Shown in pieces: positions 54,228 through 62,337 of a DNA stretch of 64,000 nucleotides. The DNA lies in the NCBI RefSeq assembly GCF_030549615.1, contig NZ_CP130832.1, positions 310,001 to 374,000 on the forward strand, in the 5' to 3' direction. The DNA comes from Stenotrophomonas sp. 610A2 (GTDB taxonomy: Bacteria; Pseudomonadota; Gammaproteobacteria; Xanthomonadales; Xanthomonadaceae). Position 1 is the stretch's first letter; the number at the start of each line of letters is the position of its first letter. A model generated the notes under the pieces. The model was not told where the DNA came from, did no database searches, and was given only the letters and a program-made list of their open reading frames with translations. The position numbers and the translations under genes were made by a program.

Positions 54228-54884
54228 TCACTGGGTGATAACGCTGCAGCCAGCAGCCGGTGTTTCAGTCACAACTTGAGAACCATCACTTCCAGGGCAG
54301 CGGTAAAGCGCCTTTTTCTGAGCTTGAGGAACTGGCTGAGTTCCCCACGCCCGCCATCCGGAGCCACCAGATTCGGCAGCTTGCTGAGCCTGTGGAGCGT
54401 GTTCCTGGGTTGTGGGGACGGCCGTGACGATGGTTGTCGGCGGCAGCTGTGATTGCGAGCTGACAACTGGTTGGCCTTCTTCAAATACAAAGATTGCTAG
54501 CCCCGCGCCTTTCTTCTGGAACACGCCGCTGCTCACCCCAAAACCGTAGGCAGTGTTGCCATAACCCCACGCTTGTCCAGAACCGACTGATCCGACTTGC
54601 TGATCGCCCAGTCCACCAATCAGGATGCCGTTAGCGCCGAGGTCGGCGGCTTCCTGTTTCAGGCGCTCCATGACCTTGTTTGTCTTCCCCTGATCGGTAA
54701 TTGCCCAAGAATTTCGGCTGCCAGCATCGAGCATAGCAACCTTCTCGAAACGCGCAGGGGGGTCGATATAGATACGAACCTGCGCTGGATCTATCGGAGG
54801 CCGCTTGGTTCCAACCAGCACGCTAGATGAGGCGCAGCCGGTCAGTGCAAGAACCGCCAGTATGGAAATTGCCTTGAAATTCAT
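54228..54884 (-). CDS. Prophage lipoprotein, probable lysogenic-conversion gene
   Basis: The 218-residue protein has a lipoprotein signal (MNFKAISILAVLALTGCASS, lipobox LTGC), a domain with KVMERLKQEAADLGANGILI like small stress or DUF4156-type lipoproteins, and a Gln/Pro-rich end with two Cys. GAAGGGGGAAAGG directly before the ATG is a strong ribosome-binding site. It lies between the repressor and a terminator, so it may be expressed in the lysogen. Confidence 0.72.
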   Translation of the reverse strand: MNFKAISILAVLALTGCASSSVLVGTKRPPIDPAQVRIYIDPPARFEKVAMLDAGSRNSWAITDQGKTNKVMERLKQEAADLGANGILIGGLGDQQVGSVGSGQAWGYGNTAYGFGVSSGVFQKKGAGLAIFVFEEGQPVVSSQSQLPPTTIVTAVPTTQEHAPQAQQAAESGGSGWRAWGTQPVPQAQKKALYRCPGSDGSQVVTETPAAGCSVITQ

Positions 54885-54911
54885 CCTTTCCCCCTTCTGT
54901 AACCGCATCCA

Positions 54912-54928
54912 GCGGAGAGATTCTCCGC
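54912..54928 (-). terminator. Hairpin after the repressor gene
   Basis: GCGGAGA-GAT-TCTCCGC, two bases past the repressor stop. No T-run, so termination is uncertain. Confidence 0.4.
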
Positions 54929-54930
54929 AC

Positions 54931-55590
54931 TTAGTTGAATCGCTCGATCCTATTTCGTAGATAGACTTTTCCACCTATCACAGTGCCTTCTGGGATAGGG
55001 AAGGGGTCCCCGTAGCTCTTGTTTTCGCTTGCAACGTGGATCACCCCTCTATCAAGGAGGCGCTTGATCTGATGCCCATTGCCCATGTTGATTAGGTAAA
55101 TGCCATCCCCATCGAACGACGTAATCCCGGTGTCCACTACAACCGAATCTCCCGGTTGAATGGTAGGCAGCATTGAGTCACCACTACCTGTTATAAGCCG
55201 CAAACGGCCAGGGGTCGGAATGAACCCCGCGATGCTACGGATATAGCCGGGCTCAAAATCAATTGCCCGGATCACCTCCGGAAAGTCGGGATTGTCTATT
55301 CCTTCCCCCATGCCTGCCGCTGCCTCCAGTTGCTCGACGCGAACATAGTTCCCTGCGGTCGCAGGCGAAGAGATGGAGCCGCCCTCAATCCCCATTCCGA
55401 AATGCGAAAGGGGTTTGCCGGTCAGCAAAGCAAGCCTAGGCAGCTTGCGCTTGTCGACTTTTCCGGTCCTTAGCCAGCCGGACACGGCTTGCTCTGTCAC
55501 GCCGAACGCATCGGCGATCTCCTTCTGCGTGCGCCCGGAGCCCTCAACAGCTACTCGTATGGCAGCGGCCATTTCGTCATTTTCAAGCAT
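54931..55590 (-). CDS. CI/LexA-type phage repressor (S24 peptidase)
   Basis: The 219-residue protein has an N-terminal helix-turn-helix (TQKEIADAFGVTEQAVSGWL) and a C-terminal S24 domain. A candidate self-cleavage Ala-Gly lies in SSPATAGNYV, with the catalytic Ser in GSGDSMLPTIQPGD and Lys in GHQIKRLL. It should hold the lysogen and be inactivated by RecA after DNA damage. The start is uncertain: ATG at 55590 or GTG at 55605. The former overlaps operator AAGCATCGCTT, hinting at autoregulation. Confidence 0.9.
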   Translation of the reverse strand: MLENDEMAAAIRVAVEGSGRTQKEIADAFGVTEQAVSGWLRTGKVDKRKLPRLALLTGKPLSHFGMGIEGGSISSPATAGNYVRVEQLEAAAGMGEGIDNPDFPEVIRAIDFEPGYIRSIAGFIPTPGRLRLITGSGDSMLPTIQPGDSVVVDTGITSFDGDGIYLINMGNGHQIKRLLDRGVIHVASENKSYGDPFPIPEGTVIGGKVYLRNRIERFN

Positions 55591-55666
55591 CGCTTGATTG
55601 TCCACGGCAACATAGGGCTAATGTAAGAAAGCATTGCTTGACTATTCGCTTAAGCGATGCTTTAGT
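55585..55666. promoter_or_regulatory. Operator region and cro promoter
   Basis: Three AAGC-N3-GCTT sites lie at 55585-55595, 55629-55639 and 55652-55662. The rightward promoter has TTGACT (55638-55643) and TTTAGT (55661-55666), 17 bases apart, overlapped by the last two operators. The layout equals that of the leftward operon promoter. Confidence 0.8.
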
Positions 55667-55672
55667 TGTTCC

Positions 55673-56179
55673 ATGAGCGCAATCGCATCCGTCATCGACA
55701 GGTTCCCCGGCCGGCAGGCGGATCTCGCCCGCCAGCTCGGGGTGTCGCCACAAGCGGTCAACCAGTGGGTGAAGGGCCGGCGTCCAGTTCCCGTGCGCTT
55801 GGCTCTGGTGATCGAGCGGGTAACAGGGGTGTCTCGTCACGAGTTGCGCCCCGACGTTTTCGGGGAGGTGGCCGAGGAGACCAGCAGCGACCAACTTATT
55901 GGTGAACAGACAGAAAGCTCGCGCACCGCGATCGCTGCGGATGTTGATTCCCGCATGAGCAAGCGCGCGCTGCGCGCTCGGCTCGGCTTCACCAACGACA
56001 AGCAGCTGGCCACGGTGCTGGGTTTGCCTTTGGCCCAGGTCGAAAGCTGGGAGGAAGAGCGCGCGCTGCCGGCCGTGCCCGAAGTGCTGCGCCTGCTTGG
56101 GGTCCAAGCGCAGGCCATTGCCGAAGCGCCGCCGGCAGATCCGGACGATGGCCGCATCGTTTCTGTTGAGGTGGCCTGA
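55673..56179 (+). CDS. Cro-like regulator (YdaS-type) with a C-terminal extension
   Basis: The 168-residue protein has an N-terminal Cro/YdaS helix-turn-helix (RQADLARQLGVSPQAVNQWV, about 14-33). A second helix-turn-helix-like region follows (MSKRALRARLGFTNDKQL, about 90-135). Most Cro proteins are shorter than 100 residues, so the second part is notable. It is divergent from the repressor and would promote the lytic programme. Confidence 0.82.
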   Translation: MSAIASVIDRFPGRQADLARQLGVSPQAVNQWVKGRRPVPVRLALVIERVTGVSRHELRPDVFGEVAEETSSDQLIGEQTESSRTAIAADVDSRMSKRALRARLGFTNDKQLATVLGLPLAQVESWEEERALPAVPEVLRLLGVQAQAIAEAPPADPDDGRIVSVEVA

Positions 56180-56199
56180 AATGCCCCTCTGTGCAGCTG

Positions 56200-56445
56200 C
56201 TATTGCGTCCTTGCTCCGGGCGCCTCGACACCCTTTTCCATATAGCGGATTAGGCCGTCCAGCTCTTTCTGAAGACGTCGCAGCACTTCGATCTCTAGAA
56301 AAGCTGGTCGGCAGAAATAAGCACCGCTGGCCTCTGGATCTCCCGGTTTCCCGAGGGCTTGGAAAGTGAACTGCGCGCCTCGGAAATTGTCGCTGACGTC
56401 GATTTCCCAGCCGTATACGACGTCCGGAGTGGGTGCCTTTTCCAT
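56200..56445 (-). CDS. Small phage protein of unknown function
   Basis: The 81-residue protein begins MEKAPTPDVVYGWEIDVSDN and has a helical Leu-rich C-terminal part. AAGGAGGGAGAC right before the ATG is a very strong ribosome-binding site. It runs leftward between the cro and CII genes. Function unknown. Confidence 0.68.
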   Translation of the reverse strand: MEKAPTPDVVYGWEIDVSDNFRGAQFTFQALGKPGDPEASGAYFCRPAFLEIEVLRRLQKELDGLIRYMEKGVEAPGARTQ

Positions 56446-56605
56446 GTCTCCCTCCTTGCGGGCTGTTCGTGTGGAAACAGCAGCCTACCGCAAGGAGGGT
56501 GGCACCTGCCGCCTGGCCGGTCATGGCTGAGTTTTCGTCGATTCCCTTCATGGCGCCAATCGTGCACCGCGCCTTTCCCGCAAACCACGTTCACGGAGCC
56601 CTGCA

Positions 56606-57076
56606 ATGAACATCATCGATGCCGCGTACAAGACGGTAAAGGACTCGCCAGGCGGTGCTGAGGCACTGGCGACCCGGCTAGTCACGGTCAACGAGCGCGG
56701 GGAAGAGAAGCCGATGTCTGGCGCGGTACTGCGCAACAAGGTGAATCCGAACAACACGACGCATCACCTGACCTTGGCCGAGGCCAGCGAGATCATGGCG
56801 TTGACGAACAATCACCGGATTCTCCATGCGCTCGCTGCCGAGCACGGCTATGTGCTGCGGAAGGTCGAGGGCGCGGCGAGTGGAAACGTAGTCACTGCTG
56901 TTCTGGCAATAGCTGCTCGTCAAGGCGATCTGGCCGAGGCAGTGGCGCTATCGCTTGCGGACGGAAAGATCACCCCGAACGAAGCGAGTGACATTGGGCG
57001 CCTATGTGCCTTCATCCAAGCCGGTGCCGCTGATCTGGCGCAAAGGGCCGAGCAGGCCTCGGTGGGCGAAAAGTGA
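56606..57076 (+). CDS. Phage regulatory protein CII family
   Basis: The 156-residue protein has the CII-family pattern: AYKTVKDSPGGAEALATRL, then MSGAVLRNKVNPNNTTHHLTLAEA and a central helix. These proteins activate or adjust early lysogeny promoters. It overlaps the next start as GTGA. Confidence 0.82.
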   Translation: MNIIDAAYKTVKDSPGGAEALATRLVTVNERGEEKPMSGAVLRNKVNPNNTTHHLTLAEASEIMALTNNHRILHALAAEHGYVLRKVEGAASGNVVTAVLAIAARQGDLAEAVALSLADGKITPNEASDIGRLCAFIQAGAADLAQRAEQASVGEK

Positions 57077-57411
57077 CGACAGCGACCCCCATGTCCACGC
57101 GTAAGCGGTACGTGCTGCACGGCTTCACCGTGGCAGAGCTGCGTGGAGAGCTTGATAAGCGCCGCCGCGCCGAGGGAAAACCTCCGCATCAATGGGACGA
57201 GCTTCGCTCTGTATACCTGGACCGGCGCATCGCTGAGTGCCGCGAAAAGCTGGCGGAGTTGGAGGCCAATGGATCGCCGCGCGGCTACGCCGCCTACATC
57301 CACGCCACGCGCATAAACGCGCTGAAAAAGCAGATCTCGCAGCACGAACGTAACGCGGCGTTGGCAAAGGCCGACGAGAAGAAGGCAGCAGAGGCGCGCA
57401 AGCGCCCCTAA
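57073..57411 (+). CDS. Small phage protein of the replication region
   Basis: The 112-residue protein is basic and helical (RRAEGKPPHQWDELRSVYLD, KKAAEARKRP). The GTG at 57073 overlaps the CII stop; an ATG at 57091 is possible. Function unknown. Confidence 0.65.
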   Translation: MTTATPMSTRKRYVLHGFTVAELRGELDKRRRAEGKPPHQWDELRSVYLDRRIAECREKLAELEANGSPRGYAAYIHATRINALKKQISQHERNAALAKADEKKAAEARKRP

Positions 57412-57558
57412 CAGAATCCCGCCCCTCTAACCGTCAGGTAGCTCCTGGCGGGACAGCCGAACTCCTGCACGGTTGAGGGATGCGGGTAATGCAGGTGGTT
57501 GTAGGAGTCATGGCGTGAAACACAGAGCAGAGCCGCACCAGCAAACGGGACCTTCGCC

Positions 57559-58446
57559 ATGAGCGTGGAAGCGATCACCTGGGCATTGAAGCTGCCGATC
57601 AAGCATTCCTCGGCCAAGTTTGTGCTGACGGTTCTGGCGAACTGCGCCAGCGGCGACACATGGCTTGCATATCCATCGGTGGCCTATCTGGCCGAGGCGA
57701 CAGGGCAGGACCGCAAGACGGTTCTCGCCAACCTGGTGCGCCTGCGTGAGTTGGGCTTTATCGAGGATAGCGGGCGGCGCATGGGCGACACGAAGCAGGT
57801 GATCGTTTACCGGCTGCTCGCTGGTCAGCAGATCGAAGCGGTACCGAAAACGGAACAGTCCCAAAAGCGGAACAGTTCCGAAAACGGAACAGTCCCAAAA
57901 AGCGCCGGAAAGAGTCCCGTTTTTCCCTCCAAACAGTCCCGTTTTTCCGCGAAACAGTCCCAAAAACGGGACACGGAACCGTCAGAAACTAAAGGGAACC
58001 GTCAGAACACACACCGTGTGTGTGGAAGCGAGCTCACCGCGGCTGACATCGATCGCGAGATCTCGCCGCTCGGTTCGCTGCCGGACTGGATCGACCACGA
58101 GGTGCTTGCCCAGTTCGTCCGCCATCGCCGTGTGTCGAGCCGGACGCTGTCGGTGCAGGGCTGGCTGCAGATCCTGCCAACGCTGAAATCCATCGCCGCT
58201 GCAGGCGGCGACCCGAATCAATCCCTCCGTGACGCCATGGCCGCCGGCCTGTCGTTGCCCGTCATCCCGAAGCCAGGAGCCAATAGCCATGGAAATCATC
58301 CACAGGGTTCTGCCGCCGGAGTCTCCGAGCTCCGAGCCGAGTACGAGCGCCGTCACGGCGGTAGCAACGCTGGCCGCCCAAGCGGGGCAGGACGAGGCCC
58401 GCAGGCAGGCGAGGTCATCGATGGCGAGTACGCCGTTGTCGGCTGA
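57559..58446 (+). CDS. Phage replication initiator, O-like
   Basis: The 295-residue protein has an N-terminal winged helix-turn-helix (SSAKFVLTVLANCASGDTW, YLAEATGQDRKTVLANLVRL) typical of phage O-like replication proteins. A Gln/Lys-rich linker follows, coded by a repeated DNA array, then a C-terminal part that could bind the helicase loader. In lambda, the origin lies inside gene O in the same position. It overlaps the P-like gene by 158 bases. Confidence 0.8.
   Translation: MSVEAITWALKLPIKHSSAKFVLTVLANCASGDTWLAYPSVAYLAEATGQDRKTVLANLVRLRELGFIEDSGRRMGDTKQVIVYRLLAGQQIEAVPKTEQSQKRNSSENGTVPKSAGKSPVFPSKQSRFSAKQSQKRDTEPSETKGNRQNTHRVCGSELTAADIDREISPLGSLPDWIDHEVLAQFVRHRRVSSRTLSVQGWLQILPTLKSIAAAGGDPNQSLRDAMAAGLSLPVIPKPGANSHGNHPQGSAAGVSELRAEYERRHGGSNAGRPSGAGRGPQAGEVIDGEYAVVG
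57843..58007. repeat. Iteron-like array, candidate phage replication origin
   Basis: Within the O-like gene, three direct units read GAAAACGGAACAGTCCC, AAAAGCGGAACAGTTCC and GAAAACGGAACAGTCCC. Related inverted words GAGTCCCGTTTTTCC, CAGTCCCGTTTTTCC and CAGTCCCAAAAACGGGAC follow. GGAACCGTCAGAA occurs twice, 20 bases apart (57975, 57995). Such arrays are where O-type initiators bind. Confidence 0.7.
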
Positions 58447-59002
58447 GCCCAGCCAGCGCGCCATGGACGCGCTGTGGAACCTGTGGGAGCGAATGGAGGC
58501 GATGTTCCCGGGCAAGTGGAAGCGCGACAACGGCTTGGCGCCCGCCAGCGCGGACGGTCCGCTGACTGTGGCTGGGGAGACTTGGGCGCTGGCGCTGAAG
58601 GGCTTGCTGCCGCGCCAGTTGGGGGAGGGCATGGCCGCTTGCATGCGCATGGGCCTGAAGTGGCCACCAACCCCCGGCGAGTTCCGCGCGCTGTGCATGG
58701 GCCTGCCATCGCTCCCGCAGGTGGAGCAGGAGCTGCGGCCCGGTCAAGACCGTAGCCCGTTCTCCGTGCTGGTTCGATCGCTGATGGACCTGCACGCGTT
58801 CAACGCCGCGGACGGCTACCAGCAGTCCCGAATGGTGGCCGCCGCCTTCAGCCAGGCGATGCAGCACGTTTCCGCCGGCGGAGCGCTCCCGGCCGCAGTG
58901 CCTGCGCTGGTCCACGAACGGCCGTCTTCGCCCAGCGTGACCAATCGGGAAACCGCGGCTGCCGCAATGGCGCGCGCTGCCCAGGAGCTTGGGTTCGACT
59001 GA
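58289..59002 (+). CDS. Phage helicase-loader-like protein, P-like
   Basis: The 237-residue protein has the P-like central segment LWNLWERMEAMFPGKWKRDN, then WALALKGLLPRQLGEGMAAC and WPPTPGEFRALCMG. In lambda, P brings the host DnaB helicase to O. AGGAG nine bases before the ATG at 58289 supports this start, which lies 158 bases inside the O-like gene. Confidence 0.78.
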   Translation: MEIIHRVLPPESPSSEPSTSAVTAVATLAAQAGQDEARRQARSSMASTPLSAEPSQRAMDALWNLWERMEAMFPGKWKRDNGLAPASADGPLTVAGETWALALKGLLPRQLGEGMAACMRMGLKWPPTPGEFRALCMGLPSLPQVEQELRPGQDRSPFSVLVRSLMDLHAFNAADGYQQSRMVAAAFSQAMQHVSAGGALPAAVPALVHERPSSPSVTNRETAAAAMARAAQELGFD

Positions 59003-59376
59003 TGGCGATGCAGCACTCCACTGGCACCCCTACTGCAGCCGAGGCAGAGCGCATCGAGCTGGCGAAGGTTGGTCCATGCATGGCCTGCCTGGTGCTCAAG
59101 ATGGCGGGCCTTCTGTCCTCGCACCGCGTGGTCTACGGCTGCGACTACAACCACACAAAGATCGGCAACCGCCGTCGCGGCCACTTCTTCGGCTACGCGC
59201 TCTGCGTCTGGCATCACCGCCGGCACCCCAACGAGGGGAAGACCCTTACACAGACGCGCGCGATCTACGGCCCGAGCCTGATGGATGGCTCCAGGGTGTT
59301 CCACGAGACCTACGGCAGCGACGACGACTTGATCGAACAACAGACCCACGTGAATGAACTGAGGAGAGCAGCATGA
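59002..59376 (+). CDS. Ref-like RecA-dependent nuclease family protein
   Basis: The 124-residue protein has the Ref/HNH pattern: CMACL near the N-terminus, GYALCVWHHRRHP, and SRVFHETYGSDDDLIEQQ. P1 Ref is a RecA-dependent nuclease that stimulates recombination. Its start overlaps the P-like stop by one base (TGATG). Confidence 0.75.
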   Translation: MAMQHSTGTPTAAEAERIELAKVGPCMACLVLKMAGLLSSHRVVYGCDYNHTKIGNRRRGHFFGYALCVWHHRRHPNEGKTLTQTRAIYGPSLMDGSRVFHETYGSDDDLIEQQTHVNELRRAA

Positions 59377-59996
59377 CCGATGTGCGCGAACTGCTAGCGC
59401 GGCTTAATCCGACCACCACCCGCATGAACGTCGGAAGTGGCGGTGGCGTGGATGCCTTGGCAAATATCGACATTGCGGGCGCGCTCGGCATGGTGCCCTC
59501 CGGTCTCGGTCGCGATCTGTTGGAGCTGTTGCACGGACCGGCGCCGAGTAGGGCAGAGATCGTGCGCGCTTTCGAGGGGATTACCCGCTTGGCAATGGAG
59601 GAGCGCAACCGTCGTTCTCGGGCCTATTTTGACGCTCGCACGACTTGGGGTATTGCTGAGTGCATGGCAAAGTTCAACCGGAACATTGATGAGGTGACTC
59701 GACGGAATCTCGATATCCTCAAGGCTCGTGCTGCATTGGCCCGTGACGACCTTCTGCCGGAGCGATTGGAAGAGCGCATGCCACAGATTGCGGCCGTTTC
59801 GATTGGATACATGAAGGGCGAGCGTCTTAGCAATCGCGAACGAGCGACAGCCTTAGGTGTTAGTGAGTCGAGCTACCGTGAGGCTTGGGCAGCCGTTGTC
59901 GACTGGTTGCTCACGGAGATGGTGGCTATGGAGAGCGTTGCGGTCAGGAGTTTAAGGCGCGCGCTGGCAAAGTCGCTCCCCGCCGATGAACATTGA
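59373..59996 (+). CDS. Antitermination Q-like late regulator
   Basis: The 207-residue protein has a C-terminal helix-turn-helix like sigma-factor region 4 (LSNRERATALGVSESSYREA) and an upstream helical part. Its place after the nuclease gene and before the lysis genes is that of Q in lambdoid phages. It overlaps the previous stop by ATGA. Confidence 0.68.
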   Translation: MTDVRELLARLNPTTTRMNVGSGGGVDALANIDIAGALGMVPSGLGRDLLELLHGPAPSRAEIVRAFEGITRLAMEERNRRSRAYFDARTTWGIAECMAKFNRNIDEVTRRNLDILKARAALARDDLLPERLEERMPQIAAVSIGYMKGERLSNRERATALGVSESSYREAWAAVVDWLLTEMVAMESVAVRSLRRALAKSLPADEH

Positions 59997-60074
59997 TCTC
60001 AATTAGACTGACTATCGGCTGGAAGAATGTCGCGCTGATATAGTCCGCTGTCGACAACCAATTGCATCCAGCCG

Positions 60075-61259
60075 ATGACCGCTGACGAGACAAAGCCGAT
60101 TGAGACCCCCCTGATCATGGCGATTAGTGAGCCACTGAAGCTAATTGCCAAAGACGAAAATGACAGCTGGAATCCGACAATTGAAGATATCAATGGCGGG
60201 ACTTACGACTATTTAAAGTTGAACCGCGTTAGTGGCTTCATTGACGGCATGGTAGCTCCTTACACGATCCTTGTTGGTTTCGATGGTTCTCTCGCGCTTC
60301 CCTCGCTTCCCGAGTTTAAGCAACATGGGAAAGCGCTAAAGATATTCAATCGCGTTTTCCTCGAGATGCTGCTCGGAGGCATTTATAGCCATGCGGTGGC
60401 TCCAGCAGACATAGGATCGGGTGTGCTGTACAGCACCGGGTACATTCGTATGTTCTCGCGGGCCGGTGCGGTGACAAAGCTGCACTCGTCACTGCGAGAG
60501 AGGAGTGCTAGCGCATCAGACGCGTTTTGCCTTATGGATCAGAAGCCAATCACGATCTCGGAACTTGAGGCGGCTATTGGGCGCGGTCGTGAGATTGTCG
60601 AGAAGTGTGGTTCCTTAAGTCACGAAATTGTGCTCTCCGGGTGCACGCACTATGTCGAAGGCGCGCTTGCAGAGGCTCTTACCGGCTTGTGGACGAGTAT
60701 TGAGCAGCTAGTTAGCCTGATTTGGCGAAATGAGGTAGAGGCGAAGGCTGCTGCTGATGGCGTTCCCAACCGGAAGTCGTTCTTGAACGACTATCGGGTG
60801 TGGACGACGTCAGCACGAATTGAGGTCTTGTTTCAGAAAGGGATACTCAATGCGGAGTTGTACTGCTGTTTGAATACTGCAAGAAAGGCGCGCAACGACT
60901 TCATTCATCGCGGGGATCAGCCGGATTTGGTGGATGCTACGGCAGCTCTAAGCGGTCTCTTCTATTTGATGTCTGCATGCACATCCAACTACGTCGATAT
61001 TCATAGGCTTGACGATGTGCGGGCCAAGATTGAGGCGCGCTGCGTGTTGCGACCACGTCCAAACGGTCCAATTCCTGAAAGCGCAGTCAAGTACTGGCGG
61101 GAGATTCCGCAGTTGCCCGGTGAGAAGAATTTCAAAGGGGAATATGCTCCTTTTCCCTTGCAATTCCAGCCAATAGAAGACTTTGATCCAAAGCGCTCTA
61201 GAAAGAGTGCTCATCAGTCCCCGAGGCGTGGCAAGACACCGAGTATTCCGGGTGACTAG
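60075..61259 (+). CDS. HEPN-motif protein, candidate anti-phage effector
   Basis: The 394-residue protein has an unrecognised N-terminal half and a C-terminal helical domain with RNDFIH (Arg273, His278), the Rx4H motif of HEPN RNases, inside NTARKARNDFIHRGDQP. The sequence around it resembles ApeA-type HEPN domains. The gene is AT-richer than its neighbours, has its own gap upstream and a strong terminator after it, so it looks like an added cargo gene. RNA cleavage is inferred only from the motif. Confidence 0.7.
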   Translation: MTADETKPIETPLIMAISEPLKLIAKDENDSWNPTIEDINGGTYDYLKLNRVSGFIDGMVAPYTILVGFDGSLALPSLPEFKQHGKALKIFNRVFLEMLLGGIYSHAVAPADIGSGVLYSTGYIRMFSRAGAVTKLHSSLRERSASASDAFCLMDQKPITISELEAAIGRGREIVEKCGSLSHEIVLSGCTHYVEGALAEALTGLWTSIEQLVSLIWRNEVEAKAAADGVPNRKSFLNDYRVWTTSARIEVLFQKGILNAELYCCLNTARKARNDFIHRGDQPDLVDATAALSGLFYLMSACTSNYVDIHRLDDVRAKIEARCVLRPRPNGPIPESAVKYWREIPQLPGEKNFKGEYAPFPLQFQPIEDFDPKRSRKSAHQSPRRGKTPSIPGD

Positions 61260-61280
61260 TAATCGTCAGGAAGGTTGATT

Positions 61281-61308
61281 AGTGCGCGGGTGATGTCCGC
61301 GCACTTTT
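61281..61308 (+). terminator. Intrinsic terminator after the HEPN gene
   Basis: GTGCGCGG and CCGCGCAC form an 8-bp stem with a 7-base loop, followed by TTTT. Confidence 0.85.
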
Positions 61309-61336
61309 CAGCCTACAGTTCTAACATCACGCGACG

Positions 61337-61362
61337 AAAGCCCGGCACAAGCCGGGCTTTTT
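61337..61362. terminator. Second terminator before the lysis genes
   Basis: AAAGCCCGGC-ACAA-GCCGGGCTTT followed by TT. Between here and 61582 I see no convincing gene; a late promoter under Q control may lie there. Confidence 0.85.
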
Positions 61363-61582
61363 CATTTCAACCCGATCACCACCGCCCCGTAAGCTCCTCC
61401 GCTCGCCGTGAGGCGATTGGAGCCGGTGCCGCGCGCAAGCGCGCCAGAAACGCCATGACTGGCCTGCGCACCAGGCAGTGGTGGTGATCGGACCTTCTAC
61501 GCCCGTCAATCCTCACCGGACCAATCATCGACCGCAGCCGGACTGTGGTGACGGGCACCTATGCCATACAGGGGATTCACCC

Positions 61583-62014
61583 ATGAGCACGAAGCAGGAG
61601 CCGCGCGGCGTCCGGAACAACAACCCGGGCAACATCGATCGAAGCAAGACGCCTTGGCAGGGTGAGGATCGCAGCGCCGCGGCACTGGCCAGCGAGAAGC
61701 GCTTCTGCGTGTTCGAGACGCCGCAGGCGGGATTCCGCGCGCTGGCCAAGACGCTGCTGACGTACCAGAACAAGCATGGCTTGCGGACGGTTCGCGACAT
61801 GATCAACCGCTGGGCTCCGTCAGTGGAGAACAACACCGAGGCGTACATCGCCCAGGTGGCCCGCGAGGTAGGTGTGGGCAGCCGGGAGATCGTCAGCCTC
61901 AGCAAGCAGGTTCCCCTGCAGCGCATGGTGACTGCCATTGCCCGGCATGAGAACGGCGGGCTGTTTTGGGACGAGGCGGTGATCGAGGCTGGCGTGCGCC
62001 AGGCCCTCGCTTGA
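61583..62014 (+). CDS. Phage endolysin-region protein (structural protein P5-like)
   Basis: The 143-residue protein begins with RGVRNNNPGNIDRS, the hallmark of phage lysozyme-like or P5-type virion proteins. VFETPQAGFRALAKTLLTYQ and RHENGGLFWDEAVIEAG fit the same family. It probably degrades peptidoglycan at lysis or entry. AGGGGA lies seven to eight bases before the ATG at 61583. It is the first gene of the lysis unit. Confidence 0.78.
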   Translation: MSTKQEPRGVRNNNPGNIDRSKTPWQGEDRSAAALASEKRFCVFETPQAGFRALAKTLLTYQNKHGLRTVRDMINRWAPSVENNTEAYIAQVAREVGVGSREIVSLSKQVPLQRMVTAIARHENGGLFWDEAVIEAGVRQALA

Positions 62015-62337
62015 TGGACGGTGATCCAACGACCGCGCCGTGGTGGGCCGCCGGCGGCGCCTTCGCCCTTTGGGCGGTTCGGGAGATCTGGGGCGTCATC
62101 AACAGCCGCAAGAAAGAGCGAACGGAGACGGATGCCAACGTCACCCTGGTTGGCGGGCTGACAGAGCGTATTGATCGTCTTGAGCAGTCGCAGGTCCGGA
62201 TGGGCACGCAGCTGGACGAGGAGATCAAGTTGCGACGTGAGGCTCAGGAGGAAGCGCACCGGTTGCGCATGCGAGTACAGACGCTGGAAGGCCTGCTACG
62301 CGGACTGGGTGCGGTGATCCCGCCCGAACCGCCGTGA
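62014..62337 (+). CDS. Membrane-anchored coiled-coil phage protein (holin candidate)
   Basis: The 107-residue protein has one N-terminal hydrophobic segment (WWAAGGAFALWAVREIWGVI) and a long coiled coil (LTERIDRLEQSQVRMGTQLD). It overlaps the endolysin-like stop by TGATG. A single helix and a coiled coil resemble DUF2730-type proteins more than classic holins. Confidence 0.62.
   Translation: MDGDPTTAPWWAAGGAFALWAVREIWGVINSRKKERTETDANVTLVGGLTERIDRLEQSQVRMGTQLDEEIKLRREAQEEAHRLRMRVQTLEGLLRGLGAVIPPEPP

Noticed and set aside
61363..61582. Possible small gene before the endolysin-like gene
   Set aside because: Short frames on both strands have no ribosome-binding site or recognisable protein features.
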